Shown: piece by piece, positions 12,200 through 22,182 of the stretch | Layout of the letters: every line of letters begins with the position of its first letter | Numbering within the stretch: position 1 is the first letter of the stretch | Source of the DNA: an uncultured Myxococcales bacterium | Lineage (GTDB): Bacteria; Myxococcota_A; UBA9042 | Assembly (NCBI GenBank): GCA_903842345.1 | Contig: CAIMLR010000023.1 | Coordinates: 179,379-243,378 of the forward strand | Length of the DNA stretch: 64,000 bases | Direction: 5' to 3' | Notes under the pieces: model-generated | What the model saw: the letters and a program-made list of their open reading frames with translations, nothing else | What the model was told of the DNA's origin: nothing | The model's database searches: none | Program-made: the position numbers and the translations under genes

Positions 12200-13126
12200 A
12201 TGGTGCGCCACCTGGTAGTGAAGAATCGACTGGACCTGAAGCATCGCCTCACGGCGACGGCGGCCATGTTGATGGTGTTGTCGGCCGCGCCTGCGCTTGC
12301 TCAGCCTGCCGATGAACCCGCCGCGAGCGATTCTGCTCCGGCCGACCCGGCAAACGACGCGCCCGCTGCGCCTCCGACGGTTGCCGCGCCGCCGACTGTG
12401 ACGGCCCCGCCCGCGGCGCCGCCGACCGTTGCCGCGCCGACTCCGGTCGCCGCGCCCGCGCCCAAGCCTGCCACGCCGGCTCCTGCCGCTGCGACCGCAC
12501 CTGCTGGCGCTGCTGCGCCCGCGGGCATTGCTGCGCCGCCGGCTGCCGCTGAAGTCGTTCCCGCTGCTGGCGATGCCCAGTACGACGCCAAGCTGCGCGG
12601 CATTGAAGAGCGCGTGATTTCCGTCAAAGAGAAAATCTTCAACACCAAAGCCAAGTTGCTGCTCCTCAAAGAGCAGATCCTCGACAACGTGATTGCGGAA
12701 TCGCGGGCGGTGCTGATCCACAAGAACGAGATGGGCAGCTTCTTTGAGCTGCAGTCCGTGCTGTACTACCTGGACGGCAAGAAGATTTACTATCAGGACA
12801 ACGCCAACGGCCTGCTGAATCAGCGCAAAGAGTTTGAGATCTTCAACGGCACGGCGACGGCGGGCAACCACTCGCTCACGGTTGAGATGGTCTACCGCGG
12901 CAACTCGGACGTGTTCAGCTACCTGGAAGGCTATGTCTTCAAACTGAAATCCGTCTACACGTTCTACGCCCAGAAGGGCCGCGTGACGGAAGTCTCCGTG
13001 ATCGGCTACGAGCGCGGCGGAATCGGCACGGATCTGGAGGACAAGCCGTCGATCAAGTACGACGTCAAGCTCATCCAGAACAAGACAGCGAAGCCGGTTG
13101 AAGGCGACGCGACGCCGGCCAAGTAA
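12200..13126 (+). CDS. Secreted Ala/Pro-rich protein with conserved C-terminal beta domain
   Basis: Predicted periplasmic protein of 308 residues, function unknown, first gene of a five-gene operon. A signal peptide ends AAPALA before QPADEP. Residues about 35-130 are an Ala/Pro-rich spacer. A helical segment follows (KLRGIEERVISVKEKIF, then KLLLLKEQILDNVI), and then a beta-rich domain (SFFELQSVLYYLDGKKIYY, FEIFNGTATAGNHSLTVEM). The spacer composition can cause misannotation as dihydrolipoamide acetyltransferase, but no catalytic acyltransferase domain is present. The ATG at 12200 has GAGG at 12192-12195; a TTG at 12188 is the alternative. The partners downstream are periplasmic TPR proteins, which suggests an envelope complex. 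Confidence 0.75.
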   Translation: MVRHLVVKNRLDLKHRLTATAAMLMVLSAAPALAQPADEPAASDSAPADPANDAPAAPPTVAAPPTVTAPPAAPPTVAAPTPVAAPAPKPATPAPAAATAPAGAAAPAGIAAPPAAAEVVPAAGDAQYDAKLRGIEERVISVKEKIFNTKAKLLLLKEQILDNVIAESRAVLIHKNEMGSFFELQSVLYYLDGKKIYYQDNANGLLNQRKEFEIFNGTATAGNHSLTVEMVYRGNSDVFSYLEGYVFKLKSVYTFYAQKGRVTEVSVIGYERGGIGTDLEDKPSIKYDVKLIQNKTAKPVEGDATPAK

Positions 13127-13190
13127 TCCCCCTGACGCGACCGTAACTCTGTCAGAACCTGTGGTTCTGGACCCCGCGAGGCGAGCCCCC

Positions 13191-15626
13191 TTGATCGAGC
13201 GCAACTCCCCACTGTCGAGCCAGCTGAATCGCGCCCTTGCGCGTGCTTCGGCGCGGTGCGTTCTGGGCGTTGCCATCCTGGCGGTGGGTGCGCAGCCGGC
13301 TTTTGCCGATGACGAGCCTTCGCAGCCCGATCAGGTGCGCGGCCTTGAGAACGACACGGGCAACATCAAGACGGACGTCGTCAACATCGACGAGACGCTG
13401 AAAGCGGCGGTCCTGCGTGAACGGCGTTTTCCGCTGGACAAGCGCTTTGTCGACGCGCAGATCGCCTATGAGCGCGGCAACTTGGGGGTGTCGTCGGTGC
13501 TGCTGACGGATCTGGTGACCAACCCCGAGTTCCAGAAAAGCCGGGACTACGGTCAGGGCCTGTTCATGCTCGGCGACTGCATGTTCCGCACGCGCAACTA
13601 CATGGGCGCGCGTCGCTACCTGGACGCGATCGCGCGCTCGCCCAATTCGCCGTACTTTCAGCAGGCGCTCCAGCAACTGGCCGATATCGCAGTGCGTTTG
13701 CACCGGATCGACGACGTGGAAATGTACGCCAAGCGCCTGGACGCGCTGCCGCAGGACAAGCGCAAGTCGGAGCTGTCCTACCAGTTTGGCCGGGCGTTCT
13801 TCTCCGCCAAGGCCTATGCGCGGGCGGAATCGTTCCTGCGCGCGGTCGGTCCAGAAGACAAGCGGTGGCCGGCTGCCCGCTTCTATCTGGGCGCGATCAA
13901 CGTCGCGAACAAGCGCCTGGACGCCGCGATCGGCAACTTTGTCGACGTGGCTACGGCTGCGACCGCGACGGACGAAGCGCGTCGGCCCGAACAGACCGTG
14001 CTCGACTACGCGAACGTGGCGCTGGGTCGCTTGCTCCTGCAGGCCAAGCGCTATGAAGAGTCGGCAAAATACTACAAGGCCGTCGATCGCAACTCCGTGC
14101 TGTACGAAGAGGCCCTGTATGAGTCAGCGGCGGCCCACGTGGCGGCGGCGCGCGTGAAGTCCGATCGCGTGGCGGCGGCCGCGGAGACCCGCAAGGCCCT
14201 TGAAGCCTTGGATATTCTGCTGCTGACGGTGAGCGACGACGGCGTCGCGGTCCAAGCCGCGGTCCTGCGCGGTCGCATCAACATGATCGACAAGCAGTAC
14301 GACCAGGCCGACGCCGCGTATCAGGACGTCGTGGAGCGTTTTGGCGCGATCACCCAGGAACTCAACCAGTTCGCCCGGGACGATAAGAACCTTGAGAATT
14401 TCTTCAACTGGCTGCTCAACCGGGCGTCGGAAGAATACACGGTGGCGCGGCCGGTCTCAGAGCGCGTCGCCAAGTACATTGAAAAAGACGAAGACATGCA
14501 GCGGGTTGTCTCGCTTTTTGACGACATGGCCGCGGAGCGCGCGGACGTCAAGGAATCCGACAAGCTGGCCCGGACCATCGACGCCGCGTTGCGCGAAGCC
14601 AGCCGCTTGGACATGTTCCCGGAGCTGAAAGACGCGTGGATGCGCATTTCTGAAGACCAGAACCGCACCGTGGACGTGGGACGTCGCTCCGTCGAGATGC
14701 TGCGCAGCCTCGCGTACGAAGGCATGTCCCCGGAAGACAAGGCGAAAGCTGATGTCGCGCTGGAACAGCGCCAGAAATGGCAGGAAGCGTTCGCCAAGGT
14801 GCCGCCGACCAAGGGCGACTACATCTTGCGGCAGACGCGTGTTTCCGGCGACTTCCAGCGGCTGTCTGGCGATTTGAGCGAGAACCGCCTGCTGCTGGAG
14901 CAGTTGAAGTTGAACGCCCAGGGCGTGGCCAAGATGTTGAACGATCGCCTGTACGGCGACGGCGGCATCGTCATGGCCAAGGACCAGGAAAACGAGATTC
15001 GCGCGCGCCTCAACGAAGTCAATGACGAAGTTCGGCGCATTTTCCGCGAGTTGGAAGAGCTCAACACCAACTTTGAAGTCGCGTCGCAGGCGTTTGGCGC
15101 GGGCGACAAGGTGTCCAACGACGAGAACATGATCCGCCTGCGGTTGCTTGCGGCGCAGCGCTTTGAGCAGGACGGTTACATCGCCGCACTGCAGCGGATT
15201 GGCCAGCAGGGCGATCTGATCACGCGGCTGACGAGCGTGCGCGCGGAGCTGGACAAGCTGACGGCGGCCATGGCGGACCTGCTGGGTACGATCGCGAGCC
15301 GCGCCAACGATCGCATCTCCGGAATGATGGTCGTCCTGGGTCAGGAGAAGCGCAACATTGCGGAATATCAAGTGACCGTGCGGACGTACGAAGACGATTC
15401 GCGGGCGATGGCGCGGCAGGTGGGCTACGGCTTGATTCGCGCCGCGCAGAACCGCCTGAGCGAGATCGTGCTGGAAGCCGATCTTGGCCGCGTCGACGTG
15501 GCGTGGATGCGCAAGCAGGAGAAGGCGGACGCCATCAAGCAACTCCAGGAAGAGCGCAACGGCAAGCTGAAGACGCTGAGCGAAGTGTTGGACAACCTGA
15601 CCATCGACGACGGAGCTGAGCAGTGA
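13191..15626 (+). CDS. Periplasmic TPR protein with C-terminal coiled coil (operon gene 2)
   Basis: About 811 residues. A signal-peptide-like segment (CVLGVAILAVGAQPAFA, then DDEPSQ) leads into helical TPR-type repeats over roughly residues 80-420 (for example AIAYERGNLGVSSVLLTDLV and AARFYLGAINVANKRLDAAI). Long Glu/Lys/Arg-rich helices, probably coiled coil, occupy the last ~300 residues. No catalytic motif is visible. The start is uncertain: I prefer the TTG at 13191, preceded by AGGCGAG, because it puts the hydrophobic segment at a normal depth; GTG 13161 and ATG 13098 are alternatives. The stop overlaps the next start (TGATG), so the two are translationally coupled. Likely a scaffold in a trans-envelope complex, by context. 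Confidence 0.78.
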   Translation: MIERNSPLSSQLNRALARASARCVLGVAILAVGAQPAFADDEPSQPDQVRGLENDTGNIKTDVVNIDETLKAAVLRERRFPLDKRFVDAQIAYERGNLGVSSVLLTDLVTNPEFQKSRDYGQGLFMLGDCMFRTRNYMGARRYLDAIARSPNSPYFQQALQQLADIAVRLHRIDDVEMYAKRLDALPQDKRKSELSYQFGRAFFSAKAYARAESFLRAVGPEDKRWPAARFYLGAINVANKRLDAAIGNFVDVATAATATDEARRPEQTVLDYANVALGRLLLQAKRYEESAKYYKAVDRNSVLYEEALYESAAAHVAAARVKSDRVAAAAETRKALEALDILLLTVSDDGVAVQAAVLRGRINMIDKQYDQADAAYQDVVERFGAITQELNQFARDDKNLENFFNWLLNRASEEYTVARPVSERVAKYIEKDEDMQRVVSLFDDMAAERADVKESDKLARTIDAALREASRLDMFPELKDAWMRISEDQNRTVDVGRRSVEMLRSLAYEGMSPEDKAKADVALEQRQKWQEAFAKVPPTKGDYILRQTRVSGDFQRLSGDLSENRLLLEQLKLNAQGVAKMLNDRLYGDGGIVMAKDQENEIRARLNEVNDEVRRIFRELEELNTNFEVASQAFGAGDKVSNDENMIRLRLLAAQRFEQDGYIAALQRIGQQGDLITRLTSVRAELDKLTAAMADLLGTIASRANDRISGMMVVLGQEKRNIAEYQVTVRTYEDDSRAMARQVGYGLIRAAQNRLSEIVLEADLGRVDVAWMRKQEKADAIKQLQEERNGKLKTLSEVLDNLTIDDGAEQ

Positions 15627-18600
15627 TGCCGAACCGTCGCCACTTTCAGGGCCTTGTGCTGTTCGCGTCGGCGTTCGTCGCTGTTGCAGCTTCGGCGCAG
15701 CCGATCCACCTGCTGCCCAAGTACAGCATCCGCGGTGAAGAAATCACCGACACGGTGGCGATCAAGCAGGAACGCAAGGGCTTTGAAGCGTCCTACCAGC
15801 AGTTCCGCGTCGCCGCGACCGAGTACCAGGCGGCGGTCAAGGAATTCATTGGTCGCGAGATCAACGGCCGCAAATCGGCGCTGAACGAGCAGTACAAGGG
15901 CCAAATCGACGCGCTGGACAAGGCGCAATACGACCTGCGGCGCGACGCGATCGCGCGCATGGAAGAGTTCATCTACCGCCACCGCGATCACGACGTCTAC
16001 ACGCCGGATACGCTGTTCCGTTTGGCGGAGCTGTACTACGAGGACACGAAGGCGAGCTACGGCCGCGGTCAGGACCAGTTCAACCGCGATCTGGAGCTGT
16101 ACAACCGCGGCAAGATCCTCGATCCGCCGAAGGATCCCGACCAGGACTTCTCGCGCTCGATCGCGATCTACAAGTACCTGCACTGGCTGCCGGACGGCGC
16201 CAAGATGGACAGCCTCGCCGGCAAGCTTGAAGGCGTTGTGCTGGAAAAACGCTGGCCGAACTACAAATACGCCGACGCGGCGATGTACCTGCAGGGCTTC
16301 TGCGAGTCGGAGCAGGGCGAGTCCGAGAAGGCGATTGCCACGTTCTCGGCGATCGAAGCGCACTACCCGAAATCGGCTTACGTGCCGGAAGCGTGGCTGC
16401 GCGTTGGCGAAATGTGGTTTGAAGAGAACGAGTTCGAGCAAGCGGCGGATGCCTACAAGCACGCGGCGGATGCGGCGCTGCGCGGCAACGACGACGCGAA
16501 CTACATGCTGGCGCTGTACAAGCTCGGCTGGTCGCACTTCCAGTTGTACAAGTACCCGGACGCCGTGCGCTGGTTCCAGAAGCTCATCGAGTACGAAGTC
16601 CAGAACCAGAACAAGCTGTCGGTCAAGGCCAAGCAGCTCAATCTGCGCAAGGAAGCCATCGAGTACCTCGCCAAGTCGCTGGCCGAGCCGAGTTGGGACG
16701 ACGACGCATGCGACGATTTTGGTTCAGAAGACGCCAAGTCCGGTTGCTTGCAGCTCGATCCGGCCCTGCGGCCGCGGCTGTACGTGTCGTCGATCATCGA
16801 GCCGAAGTTTGACGACGAGTTCAAGGCCAACACGTGGATGAGCCCGGCGCAGGGCGAAATTCTGACGCGCCTGCAGGCCAACTTCAACGCGCGTCAGGAC
16901 GTTCGCAAGGACCTGACGACCGGCGACAAGCCGTATTTGTTCGATATTCTGCAGATGTACGGCAACACGCTGTATGAGCAATCCGAGGACGAGTACTACC
17001 GGCAGGCGGTGCTGGTCTACGGCTACGCGATCGACCGCTGGCCGATGGCGCGCGAAGCCCAGGCGATGCAGCGCAAGGTGATTCGGTCGATCGACATTCT
17101 GGCCGCGGCGGCGGACGGCTGCCGCGAGCAGCTGAAGAAACACCAGGACGGGACGAAGATCCTGAAGCCGGAAGGCCTGAACGCGGCGTTGATTTGCCTG
17201 AAGATGTCGCTTTCTGACCAGGGTCGGCAGACGCTGGAACGTCAGAAATACCTGACGATGTTCGGCAAGGACTCGTCGTGGTTTGAAAAATGGGGCGGGG
17301 ACAAGGATCTGGCGCAGCAGGTGGAAGACACCACGAGCAAGTACCGCGGCGAGTTCGCGATGCTGATGTTGCGCGAGGCGCAGGCGCTCAAGGCCGCCGG
17401 CAAGATGGACGAGGCGATGGACAAGTACGCGGCTGCCGCGCGCGAGTTCGAGTCGATCCTGAAGGCCGATCCGAAGTCGGCCAAGGCCTACGAGATCGCG
17501 TGGACGCTCGCCGATTCGCTGTACTTTGGCGGTATTCGCTGCAAGGGCATGCCGGTTGAAGCTGTTGCCGAAAAGCCGGCACCCAAGGGCAAAGCTGCCG
17601 CCGCTGCTGCGGCTCCGGTCGCGGATGGCGCGCCGCCGATGTGGCCTGCGCTGATTGTGCCGACGGTCAAGAAGGGCTGCGAGTCGATGCGCCGTTCGCT
17701 CGAGTACTACGTGCTCGTGCGCGACTGGAAGGGTCCGCGGCCGCTGGCGGAAGACAGCAAGCCGGAAGCGCCCAAGTACGTCGATCACCGCGAGGAAGCG
17801 GGCATGTCGGCGATGGGCGCGGCGAAGCTGATCCTGCAGGCCCGTGCGTCGTATCCGAAGGAAGATTCCGAGCATCTGGACGCGCTGCAGCTCGCCGACA
17901 TCCGCCCGACCAAGGCGTCTGACGACGCGGAGGAAGAGGCGTGCAAGAAGGAAATCGAGGAGAGCACGACGAAGGCGAAAACCTGCCACGTCAAGCCGCT
18001 GCCGATGGACGAGATGGTCGTGGAGTGGATGCAGTTGGTGGACCACTACATGGCGACCAACCTGGATGAGATCTTCAAGGACGATCCGGACCGGATTCCC
18101 AAACTCGCGCTGCAGGTTGCGGAACTGCTCTACAAGAACCGGCAGTTTGACCACAACGACGCGTTGAAGACGGAGAAGCTGCCGACGGAATTCTGGTCGG
18201 CGCGCGAACGCCTGTGGTGGATCCTGAACAAGTACTCCAAGACCGCGCTGGCTGAGGAAGCGTACAAGGACCTGATCGAGTCGTATTCGATCGAGCAGGA
18301 CTTTGACAAGCTGCAGGAGCTCGCGGAGTGGGGCGAGGTTCATGAGATCGGCGACCCGGAGAGCCGCAAGAAGATTCGCGAAGTGGTGAAGGAAAAGGCG
18401 CTCGGCGACATCGCCAAGGCTGGCGACAACGCGTTGGCCAAAGCGGACAAGGAAGTGTCCGCCGCGGAGACCGTGGGCGACCCGGAGCAGGCCGGCAAGA
18501 TGCTGGCGGAAGCGCGGGCGACGTATGAGCGAGCGGGCGAGCTGTACTACAACTTGCGCAAGCAGGTGCCGATCGACGACACGTCCCGCCAGAAAGCGGC

Positions 18601-19852
18601 GCTGATGAACGCGGCGCGCGCCTACTACCGCGGCGAGCAGTGGGACAAGTGCGTGGAAGTCCTGAAGGAAGCTGAGGACAAGATCCGCGCGGCCGTGACG
18701 AACGACGCGAAAGAGAAAGAGCTCAACCTCAAGCGCCTGGAAGAAATCGTCCAGATGCGCGCGGACTTGAACTTCAAGTTCTTCAAGATCAAGGAAGCGA
18801 TCGCGGATTTCCGGCTGCTGTACGACAATGCGATCAAGTCGGCGGACAAGGATGCGCCCAAGAAGGCCGCGAAATACCTGACGAATGCCGCGCAATTGGC
18901 GTTCTTCAACAGCGACTGGGATCTCGCCAACGAGTTGGACAAGCAGATCATCGCCCGCTACGAGAAGGACACGGATCCGGAAGCCAAGAAGCGCGTCGTC
19001 GCCTCGGCTTGGCGTATCCAGGAAAACTTCCAGAAGCGCGGCGACGTGCCGAACCAGATTGCGTCGTTGGAGTCGTTCATCACGCGCTACGCCGCGGACA
19101 CGCAGAACTCGTCGAAGGTGTTCAAGGCGTACGGCATGATCGCCGACATCTACGAATCGCGCGGCGACAAGAAGAACGCGGAGAAGCTGTACAAGCGCAT
19201 TCTGGAAGCCTTCCAGAAGGGCGGCTATGAGATGAACGGCAAGGCGGAATCGACGGCGGCGGCGCAGGCGCAGTTCATGCTGATGAAGCCGCGCTATGAC
19301 GTGTTCATGGCCAACAAGCTGGTCCTGAATCCGAAGCTGACCGCGGCCAAGCAGATGCCGGACATCGTCAAGCAGATCAAGGCGCAGATGGACGTTGTGC
19401 TTGGTCCAGAGAAGGAAATCGTTGGCCCGGACGGCAAGAAGTTCAGCCAGCGCGGCAACGGTATGTACGACGAGTACGACAAAGAAGTGACCAAGTTCAA
19501 CTCGCAGAACTGGTCGTACGCCGCGTACCTGTACCGCGCCAAGATGCTGCAGTACCTGGCGCGGACAATCTACACGTCGCCGCAGCCGGAGAACCTGTCA
19601 GAAGAGGAGCAGGGCCAGCTGGACCAGATCCTCGAGCAGTTCGGCAAGCAGATTGAAGATCGCGCGATGAAGTCCCTTGAGCAGGCGTTGAAGGACGCGG
19701 AGAGCAAGGGCGCGGTCAACCAGTGGGTGACGGAACTGCGCAAGGCGATCAACCAGTACAAGCCCAAGGAATACCCGTTGCTCAAAGATGAGAAGCGGCT
19801 CCTGATGGATCCGACTGGCACGCTCACCGAGCCGGACAAGGAGCTGCGATGA
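15626..19852 (+). CDS. Very large periplasmic TPR protein, GltD/NfsD-like
   Basis: 1408 residues with a signal peptide (SAFVAVAASA before QPIHLL). Almost the whole protein is tetratricopeptide-like helical repeats, for example DTLFRLAELYYEDTKASY, AWLRVGEMWFEENEFEQAA, NYMLALYKLGWSHFQLYKY and AYGMIADIYESRGDKKNAEK. Size, repeats and position directly before a TPR lipoprotein and a small GltF-like protein match the gene order gltD-gltE-gltF of the Myxococcus xanthus gliding machinery and its Nfs paralogue used for spore-coat work. It starts by TGATG overlap, with GGAG at 15612. It ends in an ATGA overlap with the next gene. Assignment to Glt or Nfs rather than another TPR family is inference. Confidence 0.78.
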   Translation: MPNRRHFQGLVLFASAFVAVAASAQPIHLLPKYSIRGEEITDTVAIKQERKGFEASYQQFRVAATEYQAAVKEFIGREINGRKSALNEQYKGQIDALDKAQYDLRRDAIARMEEFIYRHRDHDVYTPDTLFRLAELYYEDTKASYGRGQDQFNRDLELYNRGKILDPPKDPDQDFSRSIAIYKYLHWLPDGAKMDSLAGKLEGVVLEKRWPNYKYADAAMYLQGFCESEQGESEKAIATFSAIEAHYPKSAYVPEAWLRVGEMWFEENEFEQAADAYKHAADAALRGNDDANYMLALYKLGWSHFQLYKYPDAVRWFQKLIEYEVQNQNKLSVKAKQLNLRKEAIEYLAKSLAEPSWDDDACDDFGSEDAKSGCLQLDPALRPRLYVSSIIEPKFDDEFKANTWMSPAQGEILTRLQANFNARQDVRKDLTTGDKPYLFDILQMYGNTLYEQSEDEYYRQAVLVYGYAIDRWPMAREAQAMQRKVIRSIDILAAAADGCREQLKKHQDGTKILKPEGLNAALICLKMSLSDQGRQTLERQKYLTMFGKDSSWFEKWGGDKDLAQQVEDTTSKYRGEFAMLMLREAQALKAAGKMDEAMDKYAAAAREFESILKADPKSAKAYEIAWTLADSLYFGGIRCKGMPVEAVAEKPAPKGKAAAAAAAPVADGAPPMWPALIVPTVKKGCESMRRSLEYYVLVRDWKGPRPLAEDSKPEAPKYVDHREEAGMSAMGAAKLILQARASYPKEDSEHLDALQLADIRPTKASDDAEEEACKKEIEESTTKAKTCHVKPLPMDEMVVEWMQLVDHYMATNLDEIFKDDPDRIPKLALQVAELLYKNRQFDHNDALKTEKLPTEFWSARERLWWILNKYSKTALAEEAYKDLIESYSIEQDFDKLQELAEWGEVHEIGDPESRKKIREVVKEKALGDIAKAGDNALAKADKEVSAAETVGDPEQAGKMLAEARATYERAGELYYNLRKQVPIDDTSRQKAALMNAARAYYRGEQWDKCVEVLKEAEDKIRAAVTNDAKEKELNLKRLEEIVQMRADLNFKFFKIKEAIADFRLLYDNAIKSADKDAPKKAAKYLTNAAQLAFFNSDWDLANELDKQIIARYEKDTDPEAKKRVVASAWRIQENFQKRGDVPNQIASLESFITRYAADTQNSSKVFKAYGMIADIYESRGDKKNAEKLYKRILEAFQKGGYEMNGKAESTAAAQAQFMLMKPRYDVFMANKLVLNPKLTAAKQMPDIVKQIKAQMDVVLGPEKEIVGPDGKKFSQRGNGMYDEYDKEVTKFNSQNWSYAAYLYRAKMLQYLARTIYTSPQPENLSEEEQGQLDQILEQFGKQIEDRAMKSLEQALKDAESKGAVNQWVTELRKAINQYKPKEYPLLKDEKRLLMDPTGTLTEPDKELR

Positions 19853-21792
19853 ACGCGAAGCTCCGCACGCGAGCCTTCCTGCCGCTGCTGCTGGCCTCCG
19901 CCTTGGGCGTGACGGCTTGCGGTGGCACGGATACCGCTGACGACCAGCTCATGACCGAGCAGCCGAACGAGCCGACCCTGCCGCAGGTCATCGCGCCGCA
20001 GCCGGTGGATCAGCCGATCGTGCCGGTGGTGCCCGTGGCGCCGGCGGTATCGCCGACGGATGCCGCGGCGGAAGTGGCGCCGGTCGCAGAGTCCCCACTG
20101 GCCGAGGCAGCGACGCCGACGGGCAAGAAGGATGACGACGGGACGCCGCAGCTGCCGCAGGATATTCGGTACACGGCGTCTCCGGCTGAGGCGCAGCTGA
20201 ACGACGGCGTGAACTTCCTTCGGCAAAACGACCTGTTCGAGGCCCGTCAGCACCTGCAGGCCGCGACGCAGACGGACCCGAAATCGGCCTCGGCTTGGTA
20301 CAACCTGGCGATCGCCCAGTTTCGCGCGGGCAGCTATGACGATGCGGCCGCGTCGGTGCAGAACGCCGTCGTGCTGAACCCGACTTATTCGCGCGCCGTC
20401 GTGCTCCAGTCGGTGCTGTTCCTGCGCAAGCATGAGGCGGCGCGGGCGCTGGACGCTGTGGACAAGGCGCTGCTCAGTCGACCGCAGGATGTGATGCTGA
20501 TGTCCGCCCGGGCGCGCGCGCTCGTGGAAGACAAGCAGTACCAAGCGGCGATTGACCAGTGCATCAAAGGCATCAAGGTCGATCAGGACAATCCGGAGCT
20601 GATGCGGACGCTCGGCGAGGCGTATCTGGCGATGGGCCGCGAAGGTCTGGCCAAGATGGCGCTGGAGCGGGCGTGGACGGTCTACACGGGCGACGCCGAG
20701 GCGCCTCCGGGCGCTGACGAGAAGCTCTACGCCGGCAAGAAGACCTACGCGATGCGCGTGGCACACGGTGGCGGCAGCTGGCGCGGTCCGGGCTCGGAGG
20801 CGATTGATCGCGACGCCGGCATGGCGCAGATCTACTACATGTACGGCCAGATGGCGCTCAAGCGCGACGAAGTCGAGAGCGCCCGCGACCAGTTCATGAA
20901 GGCGACGCAGACGCGGCCGGACTACGCGGAAGCGTGGAACAACCTGGGCGTGTGCTGGATTATCGCCAAGAAGGCCGACGAGGCGATTGAGGCGCTGAAC
21001 AAGGCGCTGGAAATCGAGCCGACGCTCCTGGAGGCGCGCGTCAATCTGGGTAGTGCATGGCGCATCAGCCGCGACCCGCAGAAGGCAGAGAAGGCCAAGG
21101 CGGAGTATGAGCGGGCGATGAAGCAGGATCCGCGCAACCCGGCGATCCACTTTGACCTCGGCATCCTGTACATGGAAAACCCGATGCCGGACGTGGGCGG
21201 CGATCTGGAGCGCTTCCAGCGCGCGCTCGACTACTTCCAAACGTACCTGGAGCTGAAGGGCTCGGGCGTGGAGCCCAAAGATCCGGTGCGCGACTACATC
21301 CAGGAAGCGACGAACCTGCGCAAGATCGAGCAGGACAAGCGCAAGGCCAAGGAGCAGGGCGAGAAAGACGCCGAAGAGACGCGCAAGCAAAAGGCCGACG
21401 AAGAGCGCCAGAAGCTGGAAGCGGAGCGCAAGAAGCAGGCCGAGGAAGACGCGAAGCGGGAAGAGGAAGCGCGGAAGAATGGCGTGCCGCCGCCCGAGAC
21501 AACGCCGCCGCCGCCTGTTGAGGGCACGACGCCGCCGCCGCCGGAAGGTACGACGCCGCCGCCGCCGGAAGGCACGACGCCGCCGCCTCCCGATAGCACG
21601 CCGCCGCCTTCAGAGCCGACGCCGCCGCCGCCCGCTGAGCCGACTCCGGCCCCTGCGCCGACCGAGCCGACTCCGCCGCCGCCGTCTGAACCGGCTCCCG
21701 TTCCGCCGCCCGCGGAGCCTGCGCCGTCCCCGTCGGAGCCACCGGCCCCGCCGCCGCCGTCTGACGAACCCCCGCCGCCCCCGCCGCCGTAA
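19849..21792 (+). CDS. TPR lipoprotein with Pro-rich tail, GltE/NfsE-like
   Basis: 647 residues. The signal peptide ends in a lipobox (GVTAC, Cys24). TPR units cover about residues 115-490 (ASAWYNLAIAQFRAGSYDDA, YAEAWNNLGVCWIIAKKA, PAIHFDLGILYMENPM). A Lys/Glu/Arg-rich charged helix follows (about 490-545), then a Pro-rich tail built of TTPPPPEG-like units to the C-terminus. Gliding-motility GltE is a TPR lipoprotein of the outer membrane, so the layout supports the same role here. Start and previous stop overlap as ATGA. The tail is low complexity and encoded by near-identical 24-bp units. It might span peptidoglycan, which is inference. Confidence 0.78.
   Translation: MNAKLRTRAFLPLLLASALGVTACGGTDTADDQLMTEQPNEPTLPQVIAPQPVDQPIVPVVPVAPAVSPTDAAAEVAPVAESPLAEAATPTGKKDDDGTPQLPQDIRYTASPAEAQLNDGVNFLRQNDLFEARQHLQAATQTDPKSASAWYNLAIAQFRAGSYDDAAASVQNAVVLNPTYSRAVVLQSVLFLRKHEAARALDAVDKALLSRPQDVMLMSARARALVEDKQYQAAIDQCIKGIKVDQDNPELMRTLGEAYLAMGREGLAKMALERAWTVYTGDAEAPPGADEKLYAGKKTYAMRVAHGGGSWRGPGSEAIDRDAGMAQIYYMYGQMALKRDEVESARDQFMKATQTRPDYAEAWNNLGVCWIIAKKADEAIEALNKALEIEPTLLEARVNLGSAWRISRDPQKAEKAKAEYERAMKQDPRNPAIHFDLGILYMENPMPDVGGDLERFQRALDYFQTYLELKGSGVEPKDPVRDYIQEATNLRKIEQDKRKAKEQGEKDAEETRKQKADEERQKLEAERKKQAEEDAKREEEARKNGVPPPETTPPPPVEGTTPPPPEGTTPPPPEGTTPPPPDSTPPPSEPTPPPPAEPTPAPAPTEPTPPPPSEPAPVPPPAEPAPSPSEPPAPPPPSDEPPPPPPP
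21517..21790 (+). repeat. Pro-codon-rich low-complexity repeat in the TPR lipoprotein gene
   Basis: Imperfect 24-bp units of the form GGCACGACGCCGCCGCCG, encoding GTTPPPPE, occur three times at about 21523-21594. They run into longer CCG-rich sequence to the stop codon. Likely prone to length variation. Confidence 0.7.
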
Positions 21793-21808
21793 CCGCTTGG
21801 AGGTCTGC

Positions 21809-22150
21809 ATGAATGACTGCAAACGCGTGAACAGCTGGGGCAAGCGCGCCGCGATCCTCGGCGTGCTCGGCAGCCTGCTTCTGGCCAGCGCCGCGATGGC
21901 GCAGCAGGCGCCGGAACGCAAGAGCAAGCTCAAGGGCGCCAAAGGCACCGGCAACATCAAGGTCAGCGACGTCGATCGCGGCCCCGGTGGCGGTGAAGAA
22001 TTGGCCGGTCCCATCGAGATTGAGGGCCGCATCTACAAGCCGAGCGTCTTTTACGTCGTCGCGCGGCGCAGCATCAACTACGAAGGCCTTGATTTCAAGC
22101 AGGACTTTGTGGATCGCATCGTCAAAGGCGCCCTCAAGCGGCCGTTTTGA
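21809..22150 (+). CDS. Small secreted GltF/CglF-like protein
   Basis: 113 residues. A signal peptide ends SAAMA before QQAPERKSK. The mature part is basic and Gly-rich at first, then has the compact segment IEIEGRIYKPSVFYVVARR and NYEGLDFKQDFVDRIVKG. That ending, a small secreted protein whose core reads EGRI-KP-VFY and ends with a conserved helix, is what I remember of the adventurous-gliding protein CglF/GltF. The gene sits directly after the GltE-like lipoprotein, as gltF does. GGAGG at 21799-21803 precedes the ATG by 5 nt. It is the last gene of the operon; coaD converges 32 bp downstream. Identification is moderate because the protein is short. Confidence 0.7.
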   Translation: MNDCKRVNSWGKRAAILGVLGSLLLASAAMAQQAPERKSKLKGAKGTGNIKVSDVDRGPGGGEELAGPIEIEGRIYKPSVFYVVARRSINYEGLDFKQDFVDRIVKGALKRPF

Positions 22151-22182
22151 CCCTGCCGCGCCGGCGGACTTCCCTGACCCGG

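Noticed and set aside
12200..13126. Dihydrolipoamide acetyltransferase label for the first operon gene
   Set aside because: Only the Ala/Pro-rich spacer is similar; no lipoyl or catalytic domain is present.
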